A stretch of DNA of 64,000 nt, taken from assembly GCA_022457155.1 (NCBI GenBank), contig JAJGOT010000155.1, forward strand, positions 1,223,501 to 1,287,500. The letters are read 5' to 3'. A program made the position numbers and the translations under genes. Numbering within the stretch: position 1 is the first letter of the stretch; each line of letters opens with the position of its first letter. The DNA is from Cladopsammia gracilis. Its lineage: Eukaryota; Cnidaria; Anthozoa; Scleractinia; Dendrophylliidae. Shown here in pieces: positions 9,601 through 19,371 of this stretch. The notes below the pieces were generated by a model. It saw only the letters and a program-made list of their open reading frames with translations, was not told the DNA's origin and ran no database searches.

Positions 9601-12229
9601 GTACATGGATGACATAATGACATCACTGGAGACGGATGATGAAGCAATTGAAGTTCGTGACCAACTCATCGAACTGCTTGGTAAGGCTGGTTTCAAGATA
9701 CGGCGATGGTGTAGCAACAGGCCGAAAGTACTGGAGGGTGTACCGCTGGAAGACCGAGTAGCGAATGTCAAAATTGAGGAGTCAGAACTGCCATGCATGA
9801 AAGCGTTAGGAGTCCAATGGGATGCTGAAGCAGATATGTTCACTTTCAAGTTGAACCCACCAAATGAGATTGAGTACACTAAGCGAGGATTCCTAAAGAA
9901 GCTTGCAACGCTCTTTGATCCCCTACAAATGCTTGCACCATTCACCATTAGAGCCAGAATGGCAATGCAAGAGACTTGGCTGTTAGGGTTGGACTGGGAC
10001 GAAGAATTTCCTTCTGAGTTGAAGAAGAAATGTCAAAAGTGGTTTCAAGAACTGCCAGAGCTTGCTGGTGTCCAGGTGCCAAGATGTTACCGCATAGCTG
10101 AAAAGCCCATTGTTGAAACCTCGATTCTCACAATGACCGATGCTTCACAGTTGGCATATGCAGCAGTTAGTTACATACGTCAAGAATATGACAGCGGTGA
10201 AGTAACCGTGCGGTTTGTTGCAGCAAAAGCCAAGGTTACCCCCACTAAAGCAACAAGCATTCCCCGGCTAGAGCTCATGGCTGCAGTACTAGGATTGAGA
10301 CTGTCGAGGAAAGTGGCAGAGCTGTTAGAAATCCCATTTGAGTCATGCACCCTATGGACAGACAGTGAAGATGTTGTTTGTTGGATACAGGGAAAGTCCA
10401 GGAGGTACAAAACATTTGTGGCAAATAGAATTTCAGAGATACATCAGAAGTCAAACCCCCAACAGTGGCGCCACCTTCCAACCGACCTTAACTGTGCTGA
10501 TGATGCAACTCGTGGTTTGAGCGCAACAAAGTTGACAGAGAACCATCGTTGGTTTCGTGGACCTGAGTTCCTGTACCATGACCCAGAGAGCTGGCCCCAA
10601 AAGAAACACATAAAAGAAGAAGAGAGTTCTGATGACTGCCAAGCTGAAATTGTAAAGCCAAAGATGTCATTTGTTACAAGTCCATCTGAGCCATTGATGA
10701 ATCATTTAAAGTATTCCAGCTGGACCAGACTGACGAGAGTCACTGCATGGGTTATACGATTTGTCGACAAGCTGGTGGCCAAAGTAAAGAAAGAGCGAAG
10801 ACATTCGGTTGTGCACAGAGAAGACTCATTAACCCCAGATGAGCTAGATCGTGCAGGAAAATTCTGGGTACGACAAGCACAGATTGAGAGATTCCCAGCA
10901 GAAGTGCACGACTTGAACAATGGAAAAGAGGTCAGCAGGCAGAGCCACTTGAAACCGCTGACTCCGATCGTCGATGAGCTTGGTGTGTTACGAGTTGGAG
11001 GACGACTAAGCAGAGCAGCACTCCCTCTTGATGTCATCCATCCAATGATTTTACCTAAGAAACATCACATTACTCGTCTGATTGTAGCAGATGTCCACAA
11101 TCGTTGCTATCATGCCGGAGTAAATCATGTGCTAGCACAGGTACGACACCGATACTGGATCATAAATGGACGACAAGAAGTGAAGAATTGGGACAGAGAG
11201 TGCAAGGTGTGCGAGAAGAGGCGTGCAGAACCGGCAGTGCATATAATGGCGCCTCTCCCAGAGTCCAGACTTGGGACTTCGATGAGGGCATTTGCAAAAA
11301 CCTGTGTTGATTATGCTGGGCCATTCATTACGAAGATAACAAGAAGAGTTTCTGCCAAGAGATATCTATGCCTGTTTACCTGTTCAGCTACAAGAGCCGT
11401 GCATCTGGAGATGGCGTTTTCGCTGAGTACCACGGATTTCCTGAAAGCATTCAGTCGAATGGTAGCTACTAGAGGAAGACCAGAGGAAGTTACAAGCGAC
11501 AACAGAACAAACTTTGTAGGAGCCGAGAGAGAGCTCAGAGAGCTTGTTCAGTCGATGGACCGGGACAGAATCGTGGACGATGCCGCAAACAAGGGAATCA
11601 AGTGGAACTGGAATCCACCACTCGGTTCGCACTTTGGTGGTGTATTCGAGTCACTCATAAAAATAGCAAAGAGGTCGCTGAAGTCGATTGTGGGCAATGC
11701 TGGACTAAATGATGATGAACTCCAGACTGCCATTAAAGAGGTAGAAGCTCTAATGAATTCAAGGCCGCTTACCTATGAAGGGACAGATCCACGGGATGAA
11801 CCGGCATTGACGCCTAGCCACTTTCTAGTTGGACAGTTGGGAGGGCAACTAGCGCCTCGTGTGACAGATGAAGTAGCATTCAACCCCAGAAACCGATGGA
11901 GGCTAATCCAGGATCTTGTGAAGGTATTCTGGAAGCGCTGGAGGGAGGAGTTTCTTGCGACACTGAACACACGAAAGAAATGGAGAGAAGCCCGAGACAA
12001 CCTGCAAGCAGACGACATAGTGTTAGTGGTTGACCAGAATGCACCCCGTGGACAGTGGCATTTGGGCCGAGTTACTGAGGTGTTCCCAGGCCAAGATGGC
12101 CAAGTGCGTGTGGTTCAAGTGAAGGTCAAGGGTCACAATTTCATTCGTCCAATCACCCGGCTGTGTCCCTTGAATGTTAAAGTTGATCAGTCTGACAGCA
12201 AGAATCCTGAGCAGAAGAGCTCCTCCTAG
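6611..12229 (+). CDS. BEL/Pao gag-pol polyprotein (1,872 aa)
   Basis: Single frame starting at the first ATG after the primer-binding site. Residues about 1-225 are charged, with coiled-coil-like stretches (EAAREANLAKLKVEQLKEKA). About 227-376 is the DUF1759 gag region. About 439-490 holds zinc-knuckle motifs (CSICKKEHQVTAC, CFLCLKRNHRTWQC). The aspartic protease motif FLDGGSGSS is near 579. Reverse transcriptase spans about 858-1100 with YMDD at 998-1001. RNase H acidic residues lie in MTDASQ (about 1173), RLELMA (1218) and LWTDSED (1248). The integrase zinc finger (HNRCYHAG...CKVC) is at about 1495-1540. The integrase core has D in CVDYAGPF, D in VTSDNRTNF and E in GGVFESL. A DUF5641-type tail is at about 1768-1860. 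All catalytic residues I can check are present and there is no internal stop. The polyprotein would build the particle, reverse-transcribe the RNA and integrate the cDNA. Confidence 0.95.
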   Translation: MEDKNNTKRQSQRQRNVPKHLSDYVDVPGQNSEKTESTSISNVDRQSKKGSQTSRTTSSSTRERAREAAREANLAKLKVEQLKEKARLEVEIAAQRAELDAQMTIKEAQQEAEWKEKEAQLLLEEASEDEAIEFSDRMKDFEDHAPNLVDAKNVKMKERPDKMKKVDFSQKDACTKFSTQKVKEWLEKLNPKEEPEEPTERIKFPESTKEKKMTVDWANSVFGKSPLISSLPKINLPVFEGDPCHWPNWYGMFKVLVHDQKLSDTQKMIYLKASVKGSAEKAIAGMFFDGTMYEEAFKELTNRFGNPELISKSLIRKLLELPILKDEDTSSLRSFVDNVHNIVRTLKAYGHSADLQAAANMQQVTERLPPVIAERWSRRKIELQPKKVDLNDLDRWLETEVQIKEMAFGSPGVPEKLRQEREKPKRRTKTFSNLGGKLACSICKKEHQVTACETWKKATVNDRWELAKKHTLCFLCLKRNHRTWQCSSKESCPVQGCGRRHHPQLHKTEEMQKLNPSADTFHPAQDAAEGTQPAGTPTAYATYGVVEEPVNMRGSEKIALQMLPVILEGTNGIKIKANAFLDGGSGSSYIREEVADTLGLEAESRPLRVSVFGAKSIVTDSKTVSVHLESMDGGTKKEVFLWTAPRICDMKAIDWSQSKKGWPHLHDLKIQKPVGRREVDLLIGSDYYGELLLPLEHRVGKPGEPVGVKTPLGWTVVGHVPEEIGRHHTTNLTHTFHVNPTPEMCADELMRKMWDDELTGLSDHEKSLTAEEMFAEDKTRKSRRYIDGRYEVGIPWIDNQPPLYSNRASAEDRLLSLEKQLKRRPSVAEKYCQVMEANVAKGYVRKLEPGEIDNEASWYLPHFPVVREDKETTKVRIVYDSAARYGGLSLNDTMLPGPKLQQDIFDVLLRFRKNPVALVADLTEMFSQIVMAKQDRRYHRFLWRGLDLTRPPEVYEAMRLLFGDRASPYLAQFVVRQHAEDHKDDYPIAVAITLFQMYMDDIMTSLETDDEAIEVRDQLIELLGKAGFKIRRWCSNRPKVLEGVPLEDRVANVKIEESELPCMKALGVQWDAEADMFTFKLNPPNEIEYTKRGFLKKLATLFDPLQMLAPFTIRARMAMQETWLLGLDWDEEFPSELKKKCQKWFQELPELAGVQVPRCYRIAEKPIVETSILTMTDASQLAYAAVSYIRQEYDSGEVTVRFVAAKAKVTPTKATSIPRLELMAAVLGLRLSRKVAELLEIPFESCTLWTDSEDVVCWIQGKSRRYKTFVANRISEIHQKSNPQQWRHLPTDLNCADDATRGLSATKLTENHRWFRGPEFLYHDPESWPQKKHIKEEESSDDCQAEIVKPKMSFVTSPSEPLMNHLKYSSWTRLTRVTAWVIRFVDKLVAKVKKERRHSVVHREDSLTPDELDRAGKFWVRQAQIERFPAEVHDLNNGKEVSRQSHLKPLTPIVDELGVLRVGGRLSRAALPLDVIHPMILPKKHHITRLIVADVHNRCYHAGVNHVLAQVRHRYWIINGRQEVKNWDRECKVCEKRRAEPAVHIMAPLPESRLGTSMRAFAKTCVDYAGPFITKITRRVSAKRYLCLFTCSATRAVHLEMAFSLSTTDFLKAFSRMVATRGRPEEVTSDNRTNFVGAERELRELVQSMDRDRIVDDAANKGIKWNWNPPLGSHFGGVFESLIKIAKRSLKSIVGNAGLNDDELQTAIKEVEALMNSRPLTYEGTDPRDEPALTPSHFLVGQLGGQLAPRVTDEVAFNPRNRWRLIQDLVKVFWKRWREEFLATLNTRKKWREARDNLQADDIVLVVDQNAPRGQWHLGRVTEVFPGQDGQVRVVQVKVKGHNFIRPITRLCPLNVKVDQSDSKNPEQKSSS

Positions 12230-12240
12230 ATCCGCTCTTG

Positions 12241-12251
12241 GTGGGGGAGAA
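12241..12251 (+). promoter_or_regulatory. BEL polypurine tract
   Basis: GTGGGGGAGAA lies immediately before the TGGAG start of the 3' LTR, the standard position for plus-strand DNA priming. Confidence 0.85.
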
Positions 12252-12436
12252 TGGAGAACCGAATGAACTGAACTGATTTGTGTCTTTTAGTGAGCATTGT
12301 GAAGTCCCCGGCGCTCGGCCGCCTGGGACCTGGATACAAGTGTATTATGGGATAGAATAAAAGCACATGGAAAGAAAAGATGGCTGATGTGTTGTTTTGA
12401 GTGTATTTACGACGAAACTATTGACGAGAATAACCA
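12252..12436 (+). repeat. BEL 3' LTR
   Basis: 185 bp, identical to the 5' LTR; followed by the target duplication TGGGT at 12437-12441. Confidence 0.95.
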
Positions 12437-12441
12437 TGGGT

Positions 12442-12802
12442 GATCATATCCTTAATTCTCATGACCTCTGATTAATTAAGCATTCATATCATAAGAAGAA
12501 ATATGATGCTGATCAGTATAAGTGTGGAATGTTGAAAATTTGAATCAATACATATATTTCTGATTGCTACCAGTTGGCAATGGCAATAACATTTGTGGCC
12601 ACCAAAACAAATACTTACATGTAGCTACAAAATGAACCTTGTTTCACAAGGTTAGCACTTTACTGTCACCTGTGTCCCAAATAGCACCAAATAGCACCTT
12701 GAAATGTTTAGTGTTGTCAGTTAAACCCATATGGCCCGTAATGCCTGTGAGGGTTTTCACTAGTACATGTTAGTGTCAAGGCTGTGGAGTAAGTGTTGTA
12801 AC
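12442..12802. other. No feature seen
   Basis: AT-rich interior of the CACAG element to the right of the BEL insertion, without recognisable genes. Confidence 0.5.
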
Positions 12803-12972
12803 TACAGCTATTTCAATTAACGTTGTTGGATGAAAGAGCCTCTTAAAGCCAAGACCGCAAGGTAGTATGGGTTAGGGTTAATAGCCATTGCATAAACATA
12901 CATGTACCATACTTCCTTGAGGTCTCGGCTTTTTGCCTTTTTCATCCGACAACGTTAATTGAAATAGCTGTA
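12803..12972. mobile_element. Foldback MITE, 170 bp
   Basis: Inverted arms of about 33 bp: TACAGCTATTTCAATTAACG at 12803 and its complement ending at 12972, extended by TTGTYGGATGAAA. The centre contains GGGTTAGGGTTA, resembling two telomeric hexamers. Possible TA or TAAC duplication at the borders. No coding capacity. Confidence 0.7.
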
Positions 12973-13934
12973 TATAACTTTAGTAAGGTCTGTTGACCTA
13001 AAAGCCTTGTTACATGTGTACGTGTACCTGTGTGGAGAAATAGAACAGTTGTTGAAAAAGTTTTTTGAAATCATGTGTTTCCTCTAACGAATTTTATCAC
13101 CTCCTCAAATAATCTCACTTGTTTTAAGGAAACCATTCTAAATTAGTGCCCCTAAAATCTACCTTTTCCTTGAATTATACAGTAGTCTCCATTCAGTTTG
13201 GGTAGTACATCTAACCTGTTATAATTAATATATTATTTTTGTTTTAGGCATGTATTCAGGATAGTAATCTGATGGACTGATCAGGGAATTGAAAATTCTG
13301 GACTGCAAACCATTGGATCCAGAAAGATTAAAGTGGCAATAAAAGACTCTGGGTCTTCTATTTAAAGTGTAAACAAAGAACATTAACATTAATGCATGGA
13401 TACATGTATATGTATTGTGCCTGAGATTCTATCTTTGAAGCTTAAAACCATATCAACAACAAAAATTACTACATGTAGATTTCTTTTTATCAAAACTAGG
13501 TGCTTTCTGATGTTGATTAATTAATATCTGTTCGGGATTTTCATACCACCCTCAGATTTTCGGATTACAATTAATGAAAAGTTAAGGTTCTCAAACCGGA
13601 ATGTTCTTTTTGCAGTATTTAATTCTTAACAGGGATTTGTTCTTTTAAAGTGGTAGTGTAGGTCCTTCGGCCGATTTCCTTACTGTTACCTCAAAAAGTA
13701 TAAAATTCATGTTCTGCAACTAAGAAATTAATCATATTACCCTGTCTGGTTGTGATTAGGGGACCGGTTTTCATGTTGACATAAGTTCTAGCAGACTACA
13801 GGTTCATGTACAATAAGTGTAAGACTTAAACTACACTACGTTGTAATAATCAACAAAATAAAGGATGTCAAGTACCATATGTTTACATCTTGGTGTCATA
13901 AAAGAGAAAGAAAAAAGGAACTAGATCTAGTCAA
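12973..13934. other. No feature seen
   Basis: AT-rich interior of the CACAG element. No protein similarity recognised on either strand. Confidence 0.5.
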
Positions 13935-14350
13935 ACTTTACATATAAGCGTAATGGTGGCGTAAATGTGGACTTAAACAACTGATTTACACTAACTTTAC
14001 GCCGAGTTTAAAGATGCTTCTTTACTCCAGCTTTTCACAGACAGCGTAAAGATAGCCAAAATGTTGTTTTAACATCATGTAAATGATACGTAAAAATTGT
14101 GTAAAGTGAAACTTTACGCCATCTTTATGCTTCCATTACGTAGATTTAAATCTTGACTTTACAGCACATTTACACCAACTTTACGACGAGCTTAAGTTGT
14201 TCTTTTACTTAAGCTTTACGCCTTCGCGTAAAGATAACGTAAATTACAACTTTACAAAATGTAAATGTAGCGTAAAGTTGTGTAAATTAGAACTTTACAC
14301 AACCTTTAAGCTAACATTACGCCAACTTAAATTTGCCTTTTCATGCTGTG
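13935..14350. repeat. GTAAAG-rich subterminal region, right
   Basis: Counterpart of 2765-3085: CTTTAC/GTAAAG/TTTACG motifs in both orientations, ending in the inverted terminus TTTTCATGCTGTG. Confidence 0.65.
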
Positions 14351-14829
14351 TGAAATAAAGAGAAAATGCATATTAACATGTTAACATTATTGTAGAATGG
14401 AAATAGATAAAGCAATGGGATCGAGATCATAGAATTACCTAGAATAAATAGAAAATCCGAATGAGTAGTTTTTTAGTAAAAGATTTTGTTATAAAAATTA
14501 GCGATAAAAACTCATGACGTTTTGACCTCTCCGAGGTCATTTTCAAGTGGTTGTAAAAATACTCTTGTTTTATTAATTAGTTTAATTTTTTATCACCTAT
14601 ATTTGCATATTTTACCACATTTTAACATTCTCTACATTCTTATGTTTTTTATACTGTAATATATTTATGCTAATTCTGGAAATAGAAAATCAAAATTCTA
14701 ATTTTATGTGGTAATAATTTCCAAGGGCAACCACTTGCTTGTTAATTTTTTGGACCTTAGGTTTGTACTTGACAAGATGGGCGTTCATAGAAATAAACAC
14801 AGTAAATTATTGTTTTTTACTTTACTAAC
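14351..14829 (-). other. Original intron of the YqaJ gene
   Basis: Between the donor of exon 1 (GT at 14829-14828 on the minus strand, context CAA|GTTAGT) and the CACAG element. Read on the minus strand it ends TCTTTATTTCA next to the transposon. Together with the G beyond the left end of the element this is a strong polypyrimidine-plus-CAG acceptor. The pre-insertion intron was therefore about 480 bp. Confidence 0.6.
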
Positions 14830-15523
14830 TTGGGTTAATGGAGTTTGAGTAGCTTTTAGTTTTGCTTCAGTCTCTTCTTGCTTTAACTTTGCCAGCTGAC
14901 TTTTATTTGGCAGGGATCGAGTCTTAATTTCAACTAAAAATTCATGTTCTCCAGTGCTTACCCCATCTGGGCTGGCACCAAACCTCTTATCCCTGGGGTG
15001 TTTGAAGTATCCACACTCACTGATGTTGAAGCCAGAGTCTTCACAAAACTTGGCAAGAGCATTGCTTTCTTCTTGCTTGCCTCTGATAACGTTTGGTAAT
15101 CGACATCTTTTGGGGTTCATTCCTTATGGCAAACCATGCACTGTCAAATTCTTTTATCCCACAGAACCCAAGTAATGCTGGAACTTTGCTCGCAGTGATT
15201 ATGCCAACTCTTAGAGCCCTCCAGTCATTAGTGCACTGATTAACAGGGACATAATTAATTCTTTTCAAGAGGCTAGGTTGCTGTTTGGTTACACTTTGAT
15301 CAACCTCTGGCGAGATGGTGTTTGATTCAGGCTCACCGCGTTCTGGTCTCCAAACAGCCTCTGTACTTTCTCCGAACCTTGGTTTCAATACATCTTCATT
15401 ATATTTTTTGCCAGTTTGTTGTTTTGTAAGTTCAGCCTTGTATCTTAGATGTAGAAACAAGCCTGACCTTTTTTTGTGTTGAGACAAGACTGAGAAAAAA
15501 TGTCTTTCAACAGTAGGGTTCAT
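14830..15523 (-). pseudogene. YqaJ-type nuclease gene, first exon, frameshifted
   Basis: The minus-strand frame from 15523 encodes a charged N-terminal region, then NDWRALRVGIITASKVPALL, the typical start of a YqaJ/lambda-exonuclease domain (W-x(n)-R-x(2-3)-TAS). Near 15105-15120 the frame shifts by one. The second frame continues RLPNVIRGKQEESNALAKF, then GASPDGV (catalytic D) and LVEIKTR (the ExK catalytic pair). Such enzymes degrade DNA ends in recombination and occur in viruses, phages and transposon-rich animal genomes. The exon ends at 14830 before a good GT donor; the rest of the domain is the exon at 2419-2760. One frameshift (or assembly error) breaks the frame. The start ATG at 15523 is only the first in frame. 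Confidence 0.75.
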
Positions 15524-16944
15524 TGCGTTAAGTTTGATGTTTTTGATGTTATTTTCTACATAAAATGATTTGTTAACATTTTTGATAGGATATTTAGCAC
15601 AAACGTAGCTGGTGTAAACTTCTATGTAACTACTGTATCTAGGATACGTAAATAAGAATTGAGAACTAACATTATTGTTACAAAGCTATCTATGATGGAT
15701 GGAATGTTTTGATTTTAACGGCGTATGTCAGTGCAAAGAAACCTTGTAGGAATTAAAAGTAATAAATGTTTACGTTTATCGATGCTCTAGTTTATCCAAT
15801 CAGTCAATACTACCGGCTTACTCGCATTTGTGAATGTTGTTTTAGTTTCCCATTTTTTTTTTAAATAAGAAAATATTTAGCATGGGCCTACCCAAGTCTT
15901 GGTGCTTCTATTGTGTAAAATAAAGGATATATAGTACACTGGACAGAACAATTGAGAAATGGATTAATTGATAATAACTGTGCTTTACCAAAATGTCATT
16001 AAAGACGGCAGCACAAGAGACAAGAAAATTTCACACATGGAAAACTTTTAAAATGCCTCAGCATTTACATGAAGACCATGAAAAAGGCAGGAAGGTACAC
16101 GTAACCAATAGGTTTTCGCGCAAAAAAAAAACCACCCTGGTTGTGTAATGTTTATATTTATGATAATAATTCTACGAAATGATCTATAGTCTGTATATGA
16201 GCATTTGTAAGCCAAATAAGGCTCTGTGAGAGTAATCATAATTTTCTTGTTTAGTAACAATTTGTTGTTCCTTTTTAGATTGAGGGGCAAGTACACTGCA
16301 GTGGTGCTGAGGCTAACAAAGGTTTGCATTTTTTGTATAACCTGACCAAGATTGTTTTGAATATTTGCTAACAGCCATTTACTACATATGTAGGATTTAC
16401 TAGTAAATGTGCTGATTTTGTTTTTGTACGTCTCTAAACACGGCTATGGGAAATGGAGGTAAACACACATCAGGAATGAATTTAGGATGTCGGCAATGTT
16501 TGTGCATGGTGATAAGGACTGCCAGACATTGTATGTAACTTAGTTATTAGTTATGATTGTTCCTCTAGGTTGTTATAAATTCAAAATTTCGTTGCAAATG
16601 ATGATGTGGAGCACACCAGTAACAGTTAATAAAACCTGACGTTTTCTTCTAAAACTTGTCATTTATCAATATCTATACTTATAACTATTTATATGACCCG
16701 GTGAATTGTCATATTTTAATGGTGTTCACTTTCTTTTTTACAATTATTTAATTCAACCACTTTATTTGAAGGGAAATCCTCGCAGATTGCAATATCAACT
16801 TGTAAAACACATGTGTGCCTGTTTTGCCTGGAAAAGCAAGCCAAACTACAAAGGCACCAAAGAAGAAAAATTAAAAGGAAAAAGAAGCTGCCAGAGCAAT
16901 GGAAATGGGATCAGAGGATCAAATATTGGCATTTGAACATTAAG
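15524..16944. other. Intergenic region between divergent genes
   Basis: AT-rich spacer between the minus-strand YqaJ gene and the plus-strand SAP/Tudor-like gene, so any promoters here are divergent. Near 16810-16930 a plus-strand stretch rich in Lys/Arg codons with paired Cys (frame reading HVCLFCLEKQAK) might be an upstream exon of the plus-strand gene. The minus-strand ORF at 16048-16329 shows no similarity. Confidence 0.35.
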
Positions 16945-17174
16945 ATTAAAGGGGGACTATCGCCACAATTGTGACGTCTTGGCTCTTGGCCAACTGGAAA
17001 AAACAATCACTGAATTACAGAGCATCACACCATGCCAGGAGTTAACAATTGCACAACTTCAAAAGACCCTGGCAACTTTGCAGGGCAACTCAGAAGAACT
17101 AGTGCCTACTGATCCTCACATGGCAGAAATCAGAGTTCGCCGAGTTTTGGAAATATCACACCAAAGAACATCAG
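16945..17174 (+). pseudogene. SAP/Tudor-like gene, upstream exon
   Basis: A reading frame starting near GGGGACTATCGCC reads GDYRHNCDVLALGQLEKTITELQ and continues to a CAG|GTATAT donor at 17174/17175. A candidate AG lies just before it. The encoded segment is hydrophilic and leucine-spaced (LGQLEKTITELQ, IAQLQKTLATLQ), so probably a short coiled coil. It is separated from the next coding block by an intron that contains a minisatellite. Function not recognised; assignment to the same gene as 18268-19757 is by orientation, spacing and splice signals. Confidence 0.45.
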
Positions 17175-17404
17175 GTATATAGAATTAAAATTGGTGAATA
17201 TAAAAAAATACACATTCAATGGTAGGTTGTTGTCAGGTTGTGGTATATGTGTTATCCTTTGTTCACTTTGGTTTTAATGGTAGTTCCTTGGTGTTGCGGA
17301 TAGTGTGATCACGAAATGATGTAAAACAAAAGATTCAAGACACCGAACAATACCCACACCACAACGGCTTCCGCAACACCAAGAAACACCCGTTTTCATA
17401 AACG

Positions 17405-18265
17405 CAAGCGCGCCTTAGCCTTGTCAGTTTGGTTTAACAAATGCAAGTGTGCACCAGCCTTGTTCTTTGTCAGTTTGGTTTAAAAAACGCAACCGCACAC
17501 ATGCCTTGTCCTTTGTCAGTTTGGTTTAATAAATGCAAGTGCGCACCTGCCTTGTCCTTTGTTCACTTTGGTTTAATAAATGCAAGTGCGCACAAGACTC
17601 GTGCTTTGTCCACTTTGGTTTCGTAAACACAAATGCGCACACGCCTTGTCCTTCGTTCACTTTCGTTACATAAATGCAACTGCCGCAGGAGCCTTGACCT
17701 TTGTTCACTTTGGTTTAGTAAATGCAAATGCGCATCAGCCTTGTCCTTTGTTCACTTTGGTTTAATAACACAACTGTGCAGAAGCATTGTCCTTTGTTCA
17801 CTTTGGTTTAGCAAACACAAGTGCGCACAAGCCTTGTCCTTTATTCACTTTGCTAAATAAACACAAGTGCATACGAGTCTTGTTCTTTGTTCACTTTGGT
17901 TGAATAAACGCACGTGACCACAAGTCTGGTTTAATAAATGCAAGTGTGCACAAGCCTTGTCCTTTGTTCACTTTGGTTTAGTAAACACAAGTGCACACGA
18001 GCCTTGTCCTTTGTTCACTTTGGTTGAATAAACGCCAGTACACAAAGTCTTGTCTTTTGTCACTTGGTTTAATAAATGCAAGAAAGCACAAGCCTTGTCC
18101 TTTGTCCACTTTGGTTTATTAAACGCAAGTGCACACAAGCCTTGTCCGTTGTTCACTTTGGTTTAGCAAACACAAGTGCGCACCAGCCTTGTCCTTTTTT
18201 CACTTTGGCTAAATAAACACAAGTGCCCACAAGTCTTGTCCTTTGCCACTTTGGTTTAATTACAC
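17405..18265. repeat. 47-bp minisatellite, about 18 copies
   Basis: Tandem units of 46-48 bp with consensus parts GCCTTGTCCTTTGTTCACTT, TGGTTTAATAAAYGCAAGTG and CGCACAA. Copies diverge by point changes and small indels. Several long ORFs on both strands in this stretch are products of the repeat and are not genes. It sits in an intron of the flanking plus-strand gene. Confidence 0.95.
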
Positions 18266-18267
18266 TT

Positions 18268-19200
18268 TTATCTGATGAAAGAAAGAAAGAAGATCGTACG
18301 CCATCTAAACCAGTACCTATCAAGATAATGCTGTATCTTGAAAGTGTATGGTCCATTAAGAAGGATTTTGAAAGCACATATGGAGAGGATTATTGCACAA
18401 TAACTTCTAAAAACACTGCCTGTTTGGATAAGTACAGCACGTCCATATTTCGAGAAGGTGTGACATGGAAAGGAGGCAAGGCCATGGAAAAATTTGACCG
18501 ATATCAGCGGTGGATAAGCCATGGTGACTTACACTATACAAGTTTTGATGCCAGGAAAAATTTTTCCGTTGGATCATGGGATGAGTCGCTTGGCATTTTC
18601 TTACCAGAAAAAGTCCTAGACACGTGCTTCAAATGTATTCCATCCCCTTCTGAAGACGTCATTGAATCAATAGTTTTCCTTGCCTGGGTTTTAAAAAATA
18701 AGGCAAAAGATTTCTTCACCACTGCCAAAGAGAAACTTATCGACCAGAAAGAAGAGGACATTAAAACGGAATCATGGAAAAGGCACCCCTTACACAAAGA
18801 GAGCAAAGATAATTTAATCAGCAAATGTCTTGAGGCCAGATTAAGTTCTTTCGGTAACAAGCGCGACCTTGTACGCCGTATCGTCGAGAACACATGAGCT
18901 TCACATGAAAGATTAACAGAAAGCGACTTGTATGATGGAAGTTTGCCCAGCGTGCCTAATTGTACTGGAAGACTTATGAAGTTACCTGTTGCGGATTTAA
19001 GGGCGATCTTGAGAGCTCACAACGTTTTAGAGGTTGGGACAAAAGAGGAGCTGATAACAAGAGTAGGTCTCCTGAAGGCTGGTTATCCAGAGGTGGCCTT
19101 TTCGAGAGAAAGACTATGTATCCTGCACATGATTGCCGTGGCTAAACAGATAGCTTACATTCAAGAAGACAGCAACGCATCCTCTACTCGAAGAACATGA
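18268..19200 (+). pseudogene. SAP-domain gene, central exon with in-frame stops
   Basis: The block runs in one frame from 18268 to 19200, broken only by a TGA at 18895-18897 and ended by a TGA at 19198-19200. Both stops sit in an ACATGA context and could come from CGA (Arg) by CpG decay. Two SAP-like helix-extended-helix segments are visible: about 18805-18885 (DNLISKCLEARLSSFGNKRD) and about 18979-19080 (LPVADLRAILRAHNVLEVGT). SAP motifs bind AT-rich DNA. The N-terminal part is unrecognised. A last open piece follows in another frame at 19372-19757. The accumulated stops make this a pseudogene or a decayed transposon-associated gene. Confidence 0.55.
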
Positions 19201-19371
19201 ACTTTTGCACATGGTGCAATTAACACCATGACGACCAGAAAGGCATGTCTGAAAAGCTTGCTAACAAAAGAAACGCCCACCATCCAAGCCAGTATTTCCA
19301 AGCGAAATGTAGATTCAATTTTGATGCCTCTAGAAAATGTTGTAGCGCAGTGTGAAGAACAAATTAATTAG

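Larger units (their letters stand above)
6391..12436 (+). mobile_element. Intact BEL/Pao LTR retrotransposon
   Basis: A complete 6,046-bp element. It has two 185-bp LTRs that I find identical base for base, both starting TGGAG and ending AACCA. A 5-bp target duplication, TGGGT, lies at 6386-6390 and 12437-12441. A candidate primer-binding site follows the left LTR and a GTGGGGGAGAA polypurine tract precedes the right LTR. One uninterrupted 1,872-codon gag-pol frame fills the interior. Domain order PR-RT-RH-IN plus the DUF1759/DUF5641 regions is diagnostic of BEL/Pao. There is no env-like third ORF. Identical LTRs imply a very recent insertion, and the element may still be mobile. Confidence 0.95.
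2765..14350. mobile_element. Large CACAG-ended DNA element (11.6 kb with nested BEL)
   Basis: The two ends are inverted copies: the left end starts CACAGCATGAAAA at 2765 and the right end finishes with its reverse complement at 14350. Further imperfect matches follow for about 60 bp (CAAATTTA, GCTTAAA, GTAAAGTT in the same order). A 3-bp direct duplication, TGA, flanks both ends (2762-2764 and 14351-14353). Both ends continue into 300-400 bp rich in GTAAAG/CTTTAC. Without the nested BEL copy the element is about 5.5 kb. No transposase was recognised inside, so it may be non-autonomous or use an unfamiliar protein. The CACAG ends and 3-bp duplication recall CMC-type elements, but I do not assign a superfamily. 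Confidence 0.65.

Noticed and set aside
7417..12018. Many minus-strand and shifted ORFs over the BEL gag-pol gene
   Set aside because: Shadows of the long plus-strand frame; no independent similarity.
17441..18156. Several ORFs on both strands with repeated FVHFGLINA-like peptides
   Set aside because: They are translations of the 47-bp minisatellite in different frames, not genes.
18895..19200. In-frame TGA codons as selenocysteine sites
   Set aside because: No SECIS-like hairpin seen downstream and the gene carries other lesions; CpG decay of CGA is simpler.
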